Assembly (NCBI GenBank): GCA_026122225.1
Contig: JANEZZ010001623.1
Coordinates: forward strand, 1,385,501-1,449,500
Direction: 5' to 3'
From: Heloderma charlesbogerti
Taxonomy: Eukaryota > Chordata > Lepidosauria > Squamata > Helodermatidae
DNA length: 64,000 bases
The position numbers were made by a program, and so were the translations under genes. A model generated the notes under the pieces. That model made no database searches. It had not been told where the DNA came from and saw only the letters and a program-made list of their open reading frames with translations. Below, in pieces: positions 45,613 to 56,778 of the stretch (position 1 is its first letter; each line of letters starts with the position of its first letter).

Positions 45613-46293
45613 AAAATAAATATATTATTTGCACTATTTATATTTAACTCTTTAACTGACAGGCAGATCTCTTAAAATCCTTCATTTTGAGAATTGGACA
45701 GCAGCCTGTGGTCTCTCATCGTGGTGCCAAATGACAGTTTACACAAAAAGTCTGATTTTTTTGCTGTGTTGTTCAACAGATGGCTTCAAAAAAGAAAGAA
45801 AAAACATTACAACCAACAATGTATAATCAAAGCTAGTAATTCTGTCTGTAATTCTCTATTATGAGTTTCCCACCCGCCATAATAACAGCTCTGCAGCCCA
45901 AAATGCACTAAAAACTGTACAGGAGTTTCATGGGTTTCTGCAGAGCCTGATTCTGCAAGATGGATACTCAGCATTTTCTCATTCAGATGAAAGCATTCTA
46001 GAATTGTTTTGCATCCAAAGCATATCACAGTAATGACTCTTTGATACTGTGCCCATCCAGTACAGGCAGCCACCATGACCTAGCAAGTTGGACTCACATT
46101 CAGATATGTTCTTCTTTATTCTGCTCACAAAGCTTCACGGTTCTCAGCTAGTCTGCTACTGGCATAGGTGTTGAGTGACAGTTCTCCCCTGTTTATATCT
46201 TATAGGTGAAAGGTACGTTTTTGGACCCTTTTTGGTGGAGGGGTGATGACTATGTCTGCTAGCAGAGAAGTGGAGACTTTTAAGGGTCATGGA
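45613..46293. other. No gene recognised
   Basis: No repeat family or coding motif was recognised. Confidence 0.4.
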
Positions 46294-46626
46294 GGGAACA
46301 ATCCTATGTGGATCAATGGCCTCCGAGCCTGGGGGCGACCACCTATCCAGTGCAGGGTGGGAGGAGTGGTGAGGAGCAGAATTCCTCTGCGCTCCCGCCG
46401 CCCTGCTTTTGGAGTGCAGGAAGGGGTGGCCGGACAACATATAGAATGTGTTGTACTGGCACTTCCAACCGCCCTGCCCCCAGGAACGCCCCGCTTTCCC
46501 TGCTCTGCCCCGCTGTTCTGAGCGCAGCCTATGAGGCAGCGCAGGATGGGGTGGAGATCGGTTCTCTGGGAACCAACCTATCCTATGGCTGTCTACCTAC
46601 TGACTAGTTGCCATAGGATTGCACCC
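46294..46626. mobile_element. Harbinger-like element, long form
   Basis: The ends 'gggaacaatcctatg' and 'ccataggattgcaccc' are inverted. TTA follows the right end; the left flank is GGA. The GC-rich interior resembles 61441-61894 and 50513-50884. Confidence 0.6.
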
Positions 46627-46686
46627 TTAATGTGATCATATGTTACGGTCAGCAATGGAGTTCTTAATTGTTTAATCTGCTACCCT

Positions 46687-47379
46687 TAGGGATGAACTAA
46701 CCTGTCAGTTTTGTTTTCTCTCAGTTTCTCTTATTTCCAGTCTTAAGTTCAGTTTGTCTTGAACTTTGAAAATTTCTCCAGTCTTAAGTTTGGTTTATCC
46801 TGAACTCTTAGATTTTTTAAAAAGTTTGCATGAAAATTCATATGCATTTTGAACACATTTTTCCTAATGTATGCATTTAGTATACATTTTTGCCTCATAT
46901 GCATACAACAGCCAGTGTAGTGTGGCTGTTGTTGTTGAGAGTGATGGACTGGGAGCTGGGAGATCCGGGTTCTAGTCCCCACTTGGCCATGGAAGCTCAC
47001 TGGGCGACTTTGGGCCAGTCACAGACTCTCAGCCCAACCTACCTCACAGGGTTGTTGTTGTGAGGATAAAACAGAGAGGAGGAGGATAATGTAAGCTGCC
47101 TTGGGTTCCTTGCAAGAGGAAAAAAGGCGGGATAGAAATGCGATAAATAAATAAATAATTGCAAGCGATTTTCCTATTATAATGCATTTTGAATGTTATT
47201 TTCCCTATACATATAGAAATTTTGAATGCAGTTGTTGATTGGAGAACACCACTGCAAAACTGGAGCAAGCGCAAATTTGCAAGGATAACTGAGTTTCAGT
47301 TCACATAGTGGTTCAAAAATGCAAAATTAGGAAAATTTGCATTAAGATGCAAACTGAATAAATTCCTCCTCCATCCCTA
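46687..47379. mobile_element. TAGGGATG-ended element with nested SINE
   Basis: The ends TAGGGATG and CATCCCTA are inverted. The interior has 'tatgcatttt' words. The flanks do not show a clean duplication. Confidence 0.55.
46908..47152 (+). mobile_element. CORE-SINE, nested
   Basis: It runs from 'cagccagtgtagtgtggctg' through 'gcgactttgggccagtcac' to an AAATA-repeat tail. It is a complete copy with a diverged head. Confidence 0.8.
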
Positions 47380-48494
47380 ATATCCACCCTGTACTCTTGA
47401 GATGGGGTAGGAATCAATCAGACAGACAGAAATAAAAAGAACAGGAGCTTGATTCACTATTACAGGGTAAAATCATGGATTGGCTGTAGGCCAGGATGAA
47501 CAAACAAAAGTTCTGCACTCCTGCTGGCAGGAGTCTCATGAGTGAAACACTGCTCAGGGGATGCTTCCACCAGTGGGAGCAAACCCAGAATCCAAACTCA
47601 GGATCCCTGAACCTAACTTAAATCTTACAACATGGACAACTGTGGATTTCCAATTCATAATTCACAGAAGTAAACATCTTGCTCAAATATCAAACTTGAC
47701 ATGTATGAAGCTGTAAATATAATATGAAAGTTAACAGCATTTGAACTTCCCTGTATGAAAAAAACCACACCTAAATGATACATTGCATTCAGTACATAGA
47801 TGACAGGAAAAAGAAATGAGAGTACTGATTTGAGGGCATATGAAAGGACTGAAAGAAGTCAATTAGTCTCCTAATCTCCACACAGAAACTGTATGGAAAC
47901 TGCTTGGGAACATCCAATTCACATTTGATGCTAAAAGGTGACTCTCCGAAACATGTGTGTGTGTATAACTCTGCAGGGTGAAATGTAGCTGGGAGGAGGT
48001 CATAGTGGGGGTGATGGCAATTTGGAGTGGAGAAGCAGCAGATGGAGAAAGAGTTAAGCACCCTTTTCATCTCTCCCCTCACCCATTTCTCTGTTCCCAA
48101 TCGCCCTCTGTCTGCTTCTTCCTCGGAAAGACAGGCTTTAAGCTTTTGTTCCATGTGTTTTGTGTGTCTCCAGTCAGGCCACCCTCACTTTGGCTCTGCA
48201 TTAACCCTCGCTCCTGTTGTTTCCCTCCCTCTCCACTAAACTGGGTGGTGATGTAGCTCTTTCACACACATTTAAAGCATATGCTGTTTATGCCTGTCTT
48301 TGTCTTGTGACTACAGCATGAACGGGATTATACACTTCTTCTTTTTTAAGGTAACTGTGGCAATGGGAAGATTTGCTGTCCTTTTTCCCATCTCTTAACA
48401 GGTGAAAATCCAAAGAGAAAGAATGTGGGACATTCCTCTCCATAAAGAAGCAGATGTGGAAGCAGATGTTCCTTGCTCTGGCTTCAGCATTGCT
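47380..48494. other. No gene recognised
   Basis: No repeat family was recognised. The minus frame 47789-48154 (121 codons) has no domain that I know. Confidence 0.4.
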
Positions 48495-48592
48495 TGTTGT
48501 TGTTGTTTATTCGTTCAGTCGCTTCCGACTCTTCGTGACTTCATGGACCAGCCCACGCCAGAGCTTCCTGTCAGCCGTTGCCACCCCCAGCT
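48495..48592 (-). mobile_element. Second RTE lineage, last 98 bp
   Basis: It matches the 3' end of 27913-28271 ('cgcttccgactcttcgtgac', 'cttcctgtcagccgttgcca'). It is an extremely 5'-truncated insertion. Confidence 0.85.
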
Positions 48593-48907
48593 AGACTTGT
48601 TCTTTTCTTTAAGGAAGTGATTTTCAAGTTTCACATAGGTGCTTTATGGCATTCAGTGGTCTGTAAACAGAGTTACACATTATGCTTTGTCGAATTAGGA
48701 TCCTTTAAAGTCTTTTTATGTATTTTGTCCAATATGGGTCTCAAGGTAGCATACACAGGATTCCCAGGTGGTTTCCCATTCAGGTGCTGCTTAGCTTCTT
48801 GCTCACTTTCACCTAGGTGGCTACTTCATGCTTGCACCATCAGAGCTAAGGAGCTCACAGTCCCTGGTGTGACTCAAGAGCAAAAATCCTGGACTACTTT
48901 TTTTTAA

Positions 48908-49041
48908 GGTGCAATCCTATGCATGTTCAGAAAGAAAAAAAGTCCCATGACTCCCAGCATTTCCCAGCCAGCATAGCTGGCTGGGGAATGCTGGGAGTTG
49001 TAGGACTTTTATTCTGTCTAAACATGAATAGTATTGTGCCC
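48908..49041. mobile_element. Harbinger-like palindromic MITE
   Basis: The element is 134 bp, with arms 'gactcccagcatttcccagc' and 'gctggggaatgctgggagtt'. It is flanked by TAA (48905-48907) and TTA (49042-49044). Confidence 0.8.
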
Positions 49042-49059
49042 TTAAAGGCTTAGGCAACC

Positions 49060-49715
49060 GAAAGACTGCCTTCACCCATATCAGCCTGCCTGCACTTTAA
49101 GATCAGCAAGAGGCCCTTCTCATTTGCCTACCTGTGAAGGCAGTTAGGTTGGCGACCAGTAGTGGCTGGTAAACACTGAGGCTGGTGAGGCAAAGGACAG
49201 GGCAGATGCTCAATATTCTATTAAGACTGCCGGAGGAGTCTTAATAGAATAAGAAGATCATGTGTGTGCCACTTGGAAGCAGTGGAGCAAATGTACCTGG
49301 TTGTGGGGAGATCTCTCTGCCATGAGTGGGTGGGGGAAAGGCAGGGGGTCACTGCCCCATTTGCCCCAAATATAGAGCCACCTCTGTGGGCAACTACACA
49401 AGAGAGGGCCTTTTCCGCAGTGGCCCCACATAAGTTGCCATCAGGGCCGCTCCAGGCCCCATCATTGCAGGCTTTTAGGAAGGCCCTGAAAGCATACTAC
49501 TTTACTCTGGGCTTCCCCTGATTTGACTGGTTTTGCCTTATGCTGGTGTCTGTTGTTTTTTAGATTGTTTGCTGCTGTTGCTGCTGTTGCTGTTTTTGCC
49601 ATTTTTATTACCACATCAGTTTTTATTATGTGAATTTTACTGTTGTATGCTGTCTTGGAAAGGCTCCTGCCCTAAAAGGCAGCCAAGAATTTAAAAATAA
49701 AAATAAAAAATAAAA
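49060..49715 (+). mobile_element. L2 LINE 3' end, split by a hAT MITE
   Basis: It shows the L2 C-terminal words 'cttcacccatatcagcctgc' and 'gagggccttttccgcagtgg', then a 3' UTR with a CTG-rich stretch and an AAAAT tail. Confidence 0.75.
49157..49386. mobile_element. hAT-type MITE with internal perfect hairpin
   Basis: The ends CAGTAGTGGCTGG and AGCCACCTCTG are inverted. The flanks TTGGCGAC and TGGGCAAC match at 6 of 8. A perfect 15 bp stem (49214-49228/49237-49251) lies inside. Its ends resemble those of 15213-15432. Confidence 0.75.
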
Positions 49716-50104
49716 CTAAAGTCATGCACGGCTGCTAGTACTACTTGTAACTTGTACATAACTCTATAATGCTTGAATCACCTGCTTGACACCACTATAG
49801 GGCCATTTCAAACCTTACATAGTGGCACCTGGGTTTGTCACCAAGTGTACAATTGGCAGGGAGCTGCAGCCAGTCCTGTTTCTCTGACTACTGTACCTTG
49901 ATGATTCATTGGTTAAATTTTTGGATACACACTTAAAACAACAACAACATGATAATGGATTTTATTGTCATAGAACTGGAGGGAACCAATAGGCCATATA
50001 GAACCTTTCCAGATGATTAATATAGTCCCTTTTTCAACAGAACTTAAGGTGATGGTCATTGGGTTCTCTGAAAGGTTTCCCACCTAGGCTTTGAGTAGAC
50101 TTTA
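49716..50104. other. No gene recognised
   Basis: No feature was identified. Confidence 0.4.
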
Positions 50105-50178
50105 GGCTGCAATCTTCTGCTCAGGTGGTAAACTGCACTGAACACAGTGGGACTTACTTCTGAGTAAACATGCACAGG

Positions 50179-50415
50179 TAAAACAACAAAGGGTCTTGTG
50201 GCACTTTCAAGCCTAACACATTTAGGGCACAATCATATGCTTGTTAAGACAGAAAAAAGTCCTACAATTCCTACAAGTTGTAGGACTGTTTTCTGTCTAA
50301 ACATGCATAGGATTGTGCCCTTATTCTGGCTAAAGTCTAAATTTGTTAGTCTTTAAGATGTCACAAGACTCTTTGTTGGTTTTGTTGCAACAGACTAACA
50401 TGGCTATCCCACTGG
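50179..50415. mobile_element. Interspersed repeat with perfect 13 bp duplication
   Basis: It is bounded by identical AAACATGCACAGG at 50166-50178 and 50416-50428. Its own ends are complementary: 'aacaacaaagggtcttgtgg' against 'cacaagactctttgttggtt'. It ends 'acagactaacatggctatcc', a word I associate with a widespread sauropsid repeat. The family is not named. Confidence 0.8.
50225..50320. mobile_element. Harbinger-like palindromic MITE, innermost
   Basis: The element is 96 bp. The ends GGGCACAATC and GATTGTGCCC are perfect inverted repeats, and TTA flanks both sides (50222-50224 and 50321-50323). The apex is shortened relative to 48908-49041. Confidence 0.88.
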
Positions 50416-50512
50416 AAACATGCACAGGGTTACGATGTTAGCCCTACTTAGCTTCAGCTAGCATGTACCCTATCAGACAACTGTTCTAGCCCTTACCAAC
50501 TAGTTTTATTTA

Positions 50513-50884
50513 GGGAGCAATACTATGGCCATAGGATTTTTTGCTTTCTGGGAACCGATCTTGGTTCCCAGAAGCAGCGCCCCACCCCCTCCCCCTTGTA
50601 ACTGGCCTGGTTCTTCCCAGTCCCCACACTCGGAAACAGAGTGCAGAGAGGGCAAAAGGGGGGCAGTCCTGGGGACGGGGCAGGGAGGAGACTGAAGAAT
50701 CCTGTTTATGAGGCTTCCTATGTGCTGCGCAGCCTCCCGCCCTCCCACTCCAAAGTCCCTGGCTAGACAGACGAAATTGTGCATCTGGCTGAAAATGTAG
50801 GGCGGCCGGCACATGGAGGAGGGGATAGCCTCTGTGCTCGGGCTGTCCTTCATTGGATAGGCATCAGTCCACAGGATTGTGCCC
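50513..50884. mobile_element. Harbinger-like element, long GC-rich form
   Basis: The ends 'gggagcaatactatgg' and 'acaggattgtgccc' are inverted. TTA flanks both sides (50510-50512 and 50885-50887). The element is 372 bp with no coding motif. Confidence 0.78.
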
Positions 50885-50914
50885 TTATTGATTTATTTAC
50901 AACATTTGTATACT

Positions 50915-51631
50915 GAAAGAAGAAAGTGCAAAAGCTGGGATGCAGTTAAACCTCAAAAAAACCAAGATTATGGCAACCAGCTTGATTGATAACTGGCAAA
51001 TAGAGGGAGAAAACGTGGAGGCAGTGACAGACTTTGTCTTTCTAGGTGCAAAGATTACTGCAGACGCTGACTGCAGCCAGGAAATCAGAAGACGTTTACT
51101 TCTTGGGAGGAGAGCAATGACAAATCTTGATAAAATAGTTAAGAGCAGAGACATCACACTGACAACAAAGGTCCGCATAGTTAAAGCAGTGGTATTCCCC
51201 TATGGGTAGTAACCTATGGCTGTGAGAGCTGGACCATAAGAAAGGCTGAGCGAAGGAAGATAGATGCTTTCGAACTGTAGTGCTGGAGGAAAATTCTGAG
51301 AGTGCCTTGGACTGCAAGAAGATCAAACCAGTCCATACTCCAGGAAATAAAGCCAGACTGCTCACTTGAGGGAAGATATTAAAGGCAAAACTGAAGTACT
51401 TTGGCCACATAATGAGAAGACAGGACACCCTGGAGAAGATGCTGATGCTAGGGAAAGTGGAAGGCAAAAGGAAGAGGGCCGACCAAGGGCAAGATGGATG
51501 GATGATATTCTGGAGGTGACGGACTCGACCTTGGGGGAGCTGGGGGTGGTGATGGCCGACAGGAAGCTCTGGTGTGGGCTGGTCCATGAAGTCACAAAGA
51601 GTTGGAAGCGACTGACTGAATAAACAACAAG
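50915..51631 (+). pseudogene. Second RTE lineage, reverse-transcriptase C-terminus
   Basis: The frame 50940-51209 gives LKKTKIMATS and a DFVFLGAKIT segment, the thumb region after the YADD motif. Stops and small indels follow. It ends 'agcgactgactgaataaac'. Compared with BovB the spacing is the same but the residues differ, so this is a separate RTE lineage. Confidence 0.85.
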
Positions 51632-51739
51632 AACCCCATCTAGAGAGATTCCGGTGAACAATAGAAGATACAAAATAGGATAAAAGAATAAAACTTTGTG
51701 TTAAAATAATTACAATTTTTAAAAGAAACAGAATTCTGA

Positions 51740-52012
51740 TCAAACTGTGGCCGGTCACTCAAGGAAGGCTCTGAAGTAAAGATGTTTTCAGGAGGCGCTG
51801 CAAGCAGTACAATGTTGGCACCTGCCTGACCTCCAAAGGCAAGGAGTTCCATAGGAAGGGGGCCACCACACTGAAGGCTCTTCTCCGGGTGGACTCCAAT
51901 CAGGCCATGCTCCTAGAACCACCAGGAACATGCCCTCTGATGACCTCAGTGACTGGGCAGGTTGATAAGGGAGAAGGTGCTCTCTCCGGTAGCCTGGCCC
52001 TGGTCCTAACTT
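51740..52012 (-). mobile_element. L2 LINE 3' end
   Basis: The minus strand has 'gagcaccttctcccttatca', 'gagaagagccttcagtgtgg' and 'ggaactccttgcctttgg', as in 4720-4900. Confidence 0.75.
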
Positions 52013-52323
52013 TTAGATAAGGATGGGTGGGGATTTTGTTTGGTTCATTCTTTAATAACTTACCATAATTTGCAAATGTCTTCATAAAAGAACTCAGACA
52101 GTAAGAACTCAAGATTTCATCCATCCCTAGTTCTGGTTGATTACATCTCTCTGGGGATCCAGACATCCTTCCCTGTTCTGGCCAAATCATGTTTTTCCAG
52201 TGGGCTCAATGTGGGACCGCCCTTCCCACAGTCTGCTTCCATTGCACTAGAGCAGGGGTGAATGGCAAATGCTCAGAGATTATGGGAGTTGTAGTTACAT
52301 AATCTCTGACCTGTAGTCTAGAG

Positions 52324-52667
52324 GAGGGGTGGGGAACCAAATCTGGCCCTTCGGGGATCTCCAGAGGGCCACACTCCCTTCTCCTTGCTCCACACCCTTT
52401 CCCCAGCCACCAATCGTTTGGTGGTTTCCTGGCATTTGCGCAACTTTTTCCCATTTCCAAAAAATGTCTCTCCTGATGCCTAAATTACTGGCAGCAGGAG
52501 CTTTAAGCTACAATAGGCTGGTATGTTTTTTGCACTTTTGGCCCCACCCCTTTTGCTTTTGGCCCCACCCCTTTTGCCTTCAGCCTTGCCTACCACTGGA
52601 ATGGGCCCCTGAGAGCTTCTTTGAAATGGGATTTAACCCTCAGGCTGAAAGAGATTCTCCACCCCTG
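52324..52667. mobile_element. hAT-type MITE (family C)
   Basis: The ends 'gaggggtggggaacc' and 'attctccacccctg' are inverted. The flanks GTCTAGAG and CTCTGGAG match at 6 of 8. The internal word 'ggccccaccccttttgc' occurs twice. Confidence 0.75.
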
Positions 52668-52720
52668 CTCTGGAGAGTGGTGCTGTGTAGACTGTGCTTT
52701 TCAAGAGTCACAGACACTTA

Positions 52721-52831
52721 GGGAGCACTCCTATGCAAGTTTAGACATTAAAAAGTCTGGGAATGCTGGCTGGGGAGTGCTGGGGGAGTTGTAGGCCTTT
52801 TTTTGGTCTAAACATGCATAGGATTGTGCCC
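52721..52831. mobile_element. Harbinger-like palindromic MITE
   Basis: The element is 111 bp with TTA on both sides (52718-52720 and 52832-52834). The left arm is partly deleted. Confidence 0.8.
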
Positions 52832-52834
52832 TTA

Positions 52835-53205
52835 GACACCATGCTAAGACCTTCTTCTTCTGGCAGGCATGTAATCTGTAAGGCTGCAATTCTATGCATA
52901 TTTAGACGGAAGAAAGGCCTACAACTCCCAGCATGCCCCAGCCAGCCATGCTGACTGGGGCATGGTGGGAATTGTCAGCCTTTTTTTTCTGTCTTAACAT
53001 GCATAAGATTATGTCTCAATTTGTTGCTTTTATTATCAGTTTTACTGCTAGCTCTTTAATATATTTAAAGTTACACACGCTTTCGTCAGCTGTAGTATTA
53101 TTTCAGTTGTTATTTTACTGTTGCTTTGGGTTTTTCTGATTGTAAACTGCCTCGAGAGCATTTGTCAGTGCAGAAATCAAAGAATACAAATAAATACATA
53201 CATAC
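52835..53205 (+). mobile_element. L2 3' UTR, split by a MITE
   Basis: It ends with 'gtaaactgcctcgagagcat' and AAATAC-type repeats. The MITE at 52882-53015 interrupts it. Confidence 0.6.
52882..53015. mobile_element. Harbinger-like palindromic MITE
   Basis: The arms 'cctacaactcccagcatgcc' and 'ggcatggtgggaattgtcag' are inverted. TAA lies on the left; the right end is mutated. Confidence 0.7.
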
Positions 53206-53500
53206 AGGAAAGGACTGTGACTTTTGTTCTAGCACTGAAAACAAATTCCTAGACTCAGAATGTGCTCAGATGCATTCTGTTCTTTCATTCTATGTCTTTT
53301 GCAATGGGCTGTGTTTGGTGGATATTGGGGTTCTAGTAAAAAAAGAAGCAGATCCAACAAGCCTGATATGTGCCCCTCCTTGAAATAGAGGACTGCCCTC
53401 TGTAAAGGGCATGGCTACCCTGCTCTACCTTCAACACTTTTCGAAATACCTGCAAAATCATGCAAACTTTGTCTGCAAAGGGCAGACAATGTGCTTAGGA

Positions 53501-53637
53501 CAGTCCTTCCCCAGCTTGGTGCCCTCCAGATATTTTGAACTTGAATTCCCACCAGCCCCAGCCAACATGGCCAGTTGTTAGGAATCCTGAGAGTTGTAGT
53601 CTAAAACATCTGGAAAGCAGCTGGTTGGGGAAGGCTG
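53501..53637. mobile_element. hAT-type palindromic MITE with perfect 8 bp duplication
   Basis: The element is 137 bp. The ends CAGTCCTTCCCCAGC and TTGGGGAAGGCTG are inverted. It is bounded by identical GCTTAGGA at 53493-53500 and 53638-53645. Confidence 0.9.
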
Positions 53638-53645
53638 GCTTAGGA

Positions 53646-54100
53646 GGTGAGTTTCTTTTCCCTGTGTGGCTTCTGTCCACATTTCCCACTTTCTAGTAAT
53701 GGTTTTCCGTCTGTACATGGATCATGACTACTTTTTTATTTAACATCAAACGTATGCTAATGGTTGTACCCCTCTTGTTTGTAGCTATTACTGGAGAAGA
53801 ACCTCCATACATACAACGCTAGCTGGCAAAATATTAGTTTTCTTCCTTTGGTACAGAATTAACAATTCTGCGACCACACACAGCTTTATGATTCTGAATA
53901 TTATAGCATGCAGTAGCTGGATTTTCATGACACGTATATAAACATGTCATAGCTAGATACTGATGCACAAACCAGTGGCTGTTTTAAAAAGGGGTGGGGG
54001 GAGAAAGGAAAGGCATTATGGGTGGGTTATGCTGTAACGTGCAGAACTGACAGGGAAGTAACAAGAGGAGAAATGAAAGGTTCTTTCTTTTTCCTTTTAA
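53646..54100. other. No gene recognised
   Basis: No feature was identified. Confidence 0.4.
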
Positions 54101-54491
54101 GGCTGAGCATCGAAGAATTGATACTTTCAAACTGTGGTGCTGGAGAAGACTCTTACGAGTCCCCTGGACTGCAAGGAGGTTAAATCAGTCCATCCTAAAG
54201 GAAATCAACCCTGACTGCCCATTGGAAGGACAGATACTGAAGCTGAAGCTCAAATATTTTGGCCACCTAATGCGAAGAGAAAACTCCCTGGAAAAGACCC
54301 TGATGCTGGGAAAGATCGAAGGCAAAAGGAGAAGGGGACGGCAGAGGATGAGATGGCTAGATAGCATCACCGATGCAATGAATATGAACTTGAGCACGCT
54401 CCAGGAGAGAGCGGAAGACAGAAAGGCCTGGTGTGCTATGGTCCATGGGGTCACGAAGAGTCGGACACGACTGAACGACTGAACAACAACA
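54101..54491 (+). pseudogene. RTE/BovB LINE 3' end
   Basis: The frame 54222-54482 carries LKYFGHLMRRENSLEKTLML and then the C-terminal DSITDAMNMNLSTLQERAED segment. It is nearly identical to the ends of the two full-length copies. The element is 5' truncated before the polymerase motifs. It ends 'gaacgactgaacaacaacaa'. Confidence 0.9.
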
Positions 54492-55409
54492 ATCAGTGTT
54501 TCATTGCAATGAGTCAGGTTTCCTCCAAAAGTAGCCCAGTAAGTGTTGGGATCTGGAAAGAAAGAGTTAATGCAAAAGTCTGAACCAAAGTACCCATAAA
54601 AACCTTGACAGCTTAATTGCTGTGTTGACAGAGTGTGCTGCTTTGCAGCTGATGATGGTATTTTCCTCTTTAAAGTTTTGCGCTGCCTTTCAGAAGAGGC
54701 CCAGGCTTGGCGGACACTCCCTGCTTAATACACCTGCTGGCAGGCAGGATGCGTGTAGGAGGCCCTGGGAACAAAGAGTAACAGGTTGAAGAAGAACTGG
54801 GCCAATAAGCCAACAGCCTTGTGATTCAGAAGAAAGAAGGGAATCAAGCAAGGATGGACGGCCATTGGGAGACAGACTCCCATTTTGTGCAGCGCCATAT
54901 TTGCTCTTGCAAACCTTATAAACAAGAGCCCAAACAGACATTTCTTTAAATGTGTTTGTAGCAGCGACATCTGTCCCTCCCATTTTTGCTCCAGAGCTGG
55001 CATAGGGCTCCTAATTTCAATTGGGACCTTAGCGTGGGGAATAGGAGGGCTTTTAAGATCTAGAATAGGGTTCCTGTGCCTACTCTAGAGTAAAAATGGG
55101 GGACACACAGCTGCCAGAAACACATTTAAAGTATTTTCTGTTTCAGCCCTTTAGCCAAGGATGCCCAAAAGAGCAGGGGAGGGGGAGATGAGAGGAGGCT
55201 AGAGTACCTTAAAATTGATTATGAGGGGCTGAGCTCACAAGGGATGATAAGACCAAAAAAACAGAACAAAACTGCTGTTGTTGTCAAGGTTTATTGATAA
55301 TAAAAGAGGGAGAGGGGGTGCTTTTTTTTAGGACCCAGCAACCAACAAAATACACCATGCCTCAGGAGAAAAGGTTACCTGTGGCGGGAAGAGACAAGGT
55401 GAGTATTTA
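54492..55409. other. No gene recognised
   Basis: No repeat family or coding motif was identified. Confidence 0.4.
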
Positions 55410-55880
55410 TGCAGGTGTGGGGAACATGTGGTTCTCCAGATGTTGTTGGGTGGCCACTTGCGAATTGCCAAAAAAGAGGACATACATCACCAGAAAAAGA
55501 AGACACCAATCAGCATAAAATTTGCATGTGTGGATTCATGCAAAATATATTCAGATTTAGACATAATTATTCTAATGCAAATAGAAATGCCATACAGCTT
55601 GGCATCGTGTGGAACACAGTGACCCACTGACCTGTGTGCCTTGTTCCATCTGTCCAGGCACTGTTGATGGGCGACTTCAAGGCCCAGCTCTTCCTTCTGA
55701 TGATTCTTTATCTTTAAACCGGACATGGACTTTAAACCAGCCCTTCAAACAGAGGACAGTCCTCTGCCGGACGTTCAGATAGTACACCATCAGCCCTACC
55801 CAGCATAGCCAATGGCAAGGGATGATGCGTGTTCCAGCCAACACCATCTGGAGGGCAAAATGTTCCCCATTCCAGCCCAA
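55410..55880. mobile_element. hAT-type MITE interrupted by family D MITE
   Basis: The outer ends 'gtggggaacatgtggttctc' and 'ggagggcaaaatgttcccca' are inverted. The family D element spans about 55449-55785, starting 'gtggccacttgcgaattgcc'. Confidence 0.65.
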
Positions 55881-55948
55881 ATGTATGGGGGAAATAGCAC
55901 TCCGATTGAGAGCAAAGAGGCCAAGCCCTGAGCAGTGAGCTTCTAGTT

Positions 55949-56283
55949 CAGAGGTCTTGAACCTCTTTCAACCTGAGGGCCAAATTCCATTTTGGAAAAG
56001 CTCTTGGGGGCTGTATTCCAGTGGTGGGTGAGGCTGAAGGAAAAAAGGAGTGGGGCAAAAAATACCAGCCTATTTTAGCTTATAGCTCTTATTGTCAGTA
56101 ACAAAGCCTTAAAAGAGGCATTTCAGCCTCTTAGAATGGGGAAAAAACTGCACAACAGCTGGGAAGCCACCAAACGATTGGTGGTTGGGGGAAAGTGGGG
56201 TGGGGTGAGGGGAAGGGGCATGGCCATTTGGGGAACTCTGGGGTGCTGTGTTTGGCCCCCAGGAGTGAGGTTCTGCACCCCAC
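55949..56283. mobile_element. hAT-type MITE (family C)
   Basis: It begins 'cagaggtcttgaacctcttt', is colinear with 44770, and is flanked by TTCTAGTT and TTCTAATG (6 of 8). Confidence 0.65.
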
Positions 56284-56403
56284 TTCTAATGCTTTTACCA
56301 TCCTGTATTATTCATGAGGTCTGTCGTTCTGGGGTGCTTGTTGAAGTAATTTTTAAATTTAATATTGGCCTGCCCTGATATCCCCCTCACTTTACAAACA
56401 CTT

Positions 56404-56778
56404 CTAGGGCCCCTGAATAACAGAAGCCTGGAATAAAAAACAAAAGGAACTGCAGTTAAACATTTTGCAATAATTTCTTACATTGATATCAAACTTGTTG
56501 TGACGCCCAGTCTTTTCCCCATCGAGTGTTTCCCACAATTGCTTCCCTATGGAAAATTTCGGTTCCTGCCTAGTTTGAATCATGGCTTTGTGTAATTGCA
56601 TCTGTGACACACATTCAAGGATACCCACGATATACTCAAGGCCATAGTTCAGAAGTGACTGCATAGCCCGTAGTGCAGGGCAGGGGATCAAGGAGATAGC
56701 AGATGCATCATTTAGGGTTGCCAAATACCCAGGACTGACAACACAAACATTTCCACAGATGTTTAGCATCTGGGACAA
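56404..56778 (-). other. Weak exon candidate, 120-codon open frame
   Basis: The frame is open from just downstream of an AG (about 56770) to 56404, with ordinary amino-acid composition and no repeat match that I recognise. A GTAAGA, a plausible splice donor, occurs inside it after the residues for DIN (about 56478-56483). The upstream acceptor lacks a good pyrimidine tract. I do not recognise the peptide. Chance is the default explanation. Confidence 0.2.

Larger units (their letters stand above)
50105..50444. mobile_element. Harbinger-like element, outermost of a three-level nest
   Basis: The left piece 50105-50178 ('ggctgcaatcttctgc' to 'aaacatgcacagg') and right piece 50416-50444 (to 'gttagccc') flank an insertion. 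TTA precedes the left end. Confidence 0.65.

Noticed and set aside
47789..48154. 121-codon minus-strand frame
   Set aside because: No domain or repeat match that I recognise and no gene context; its length is expected by chance in 64 kb.
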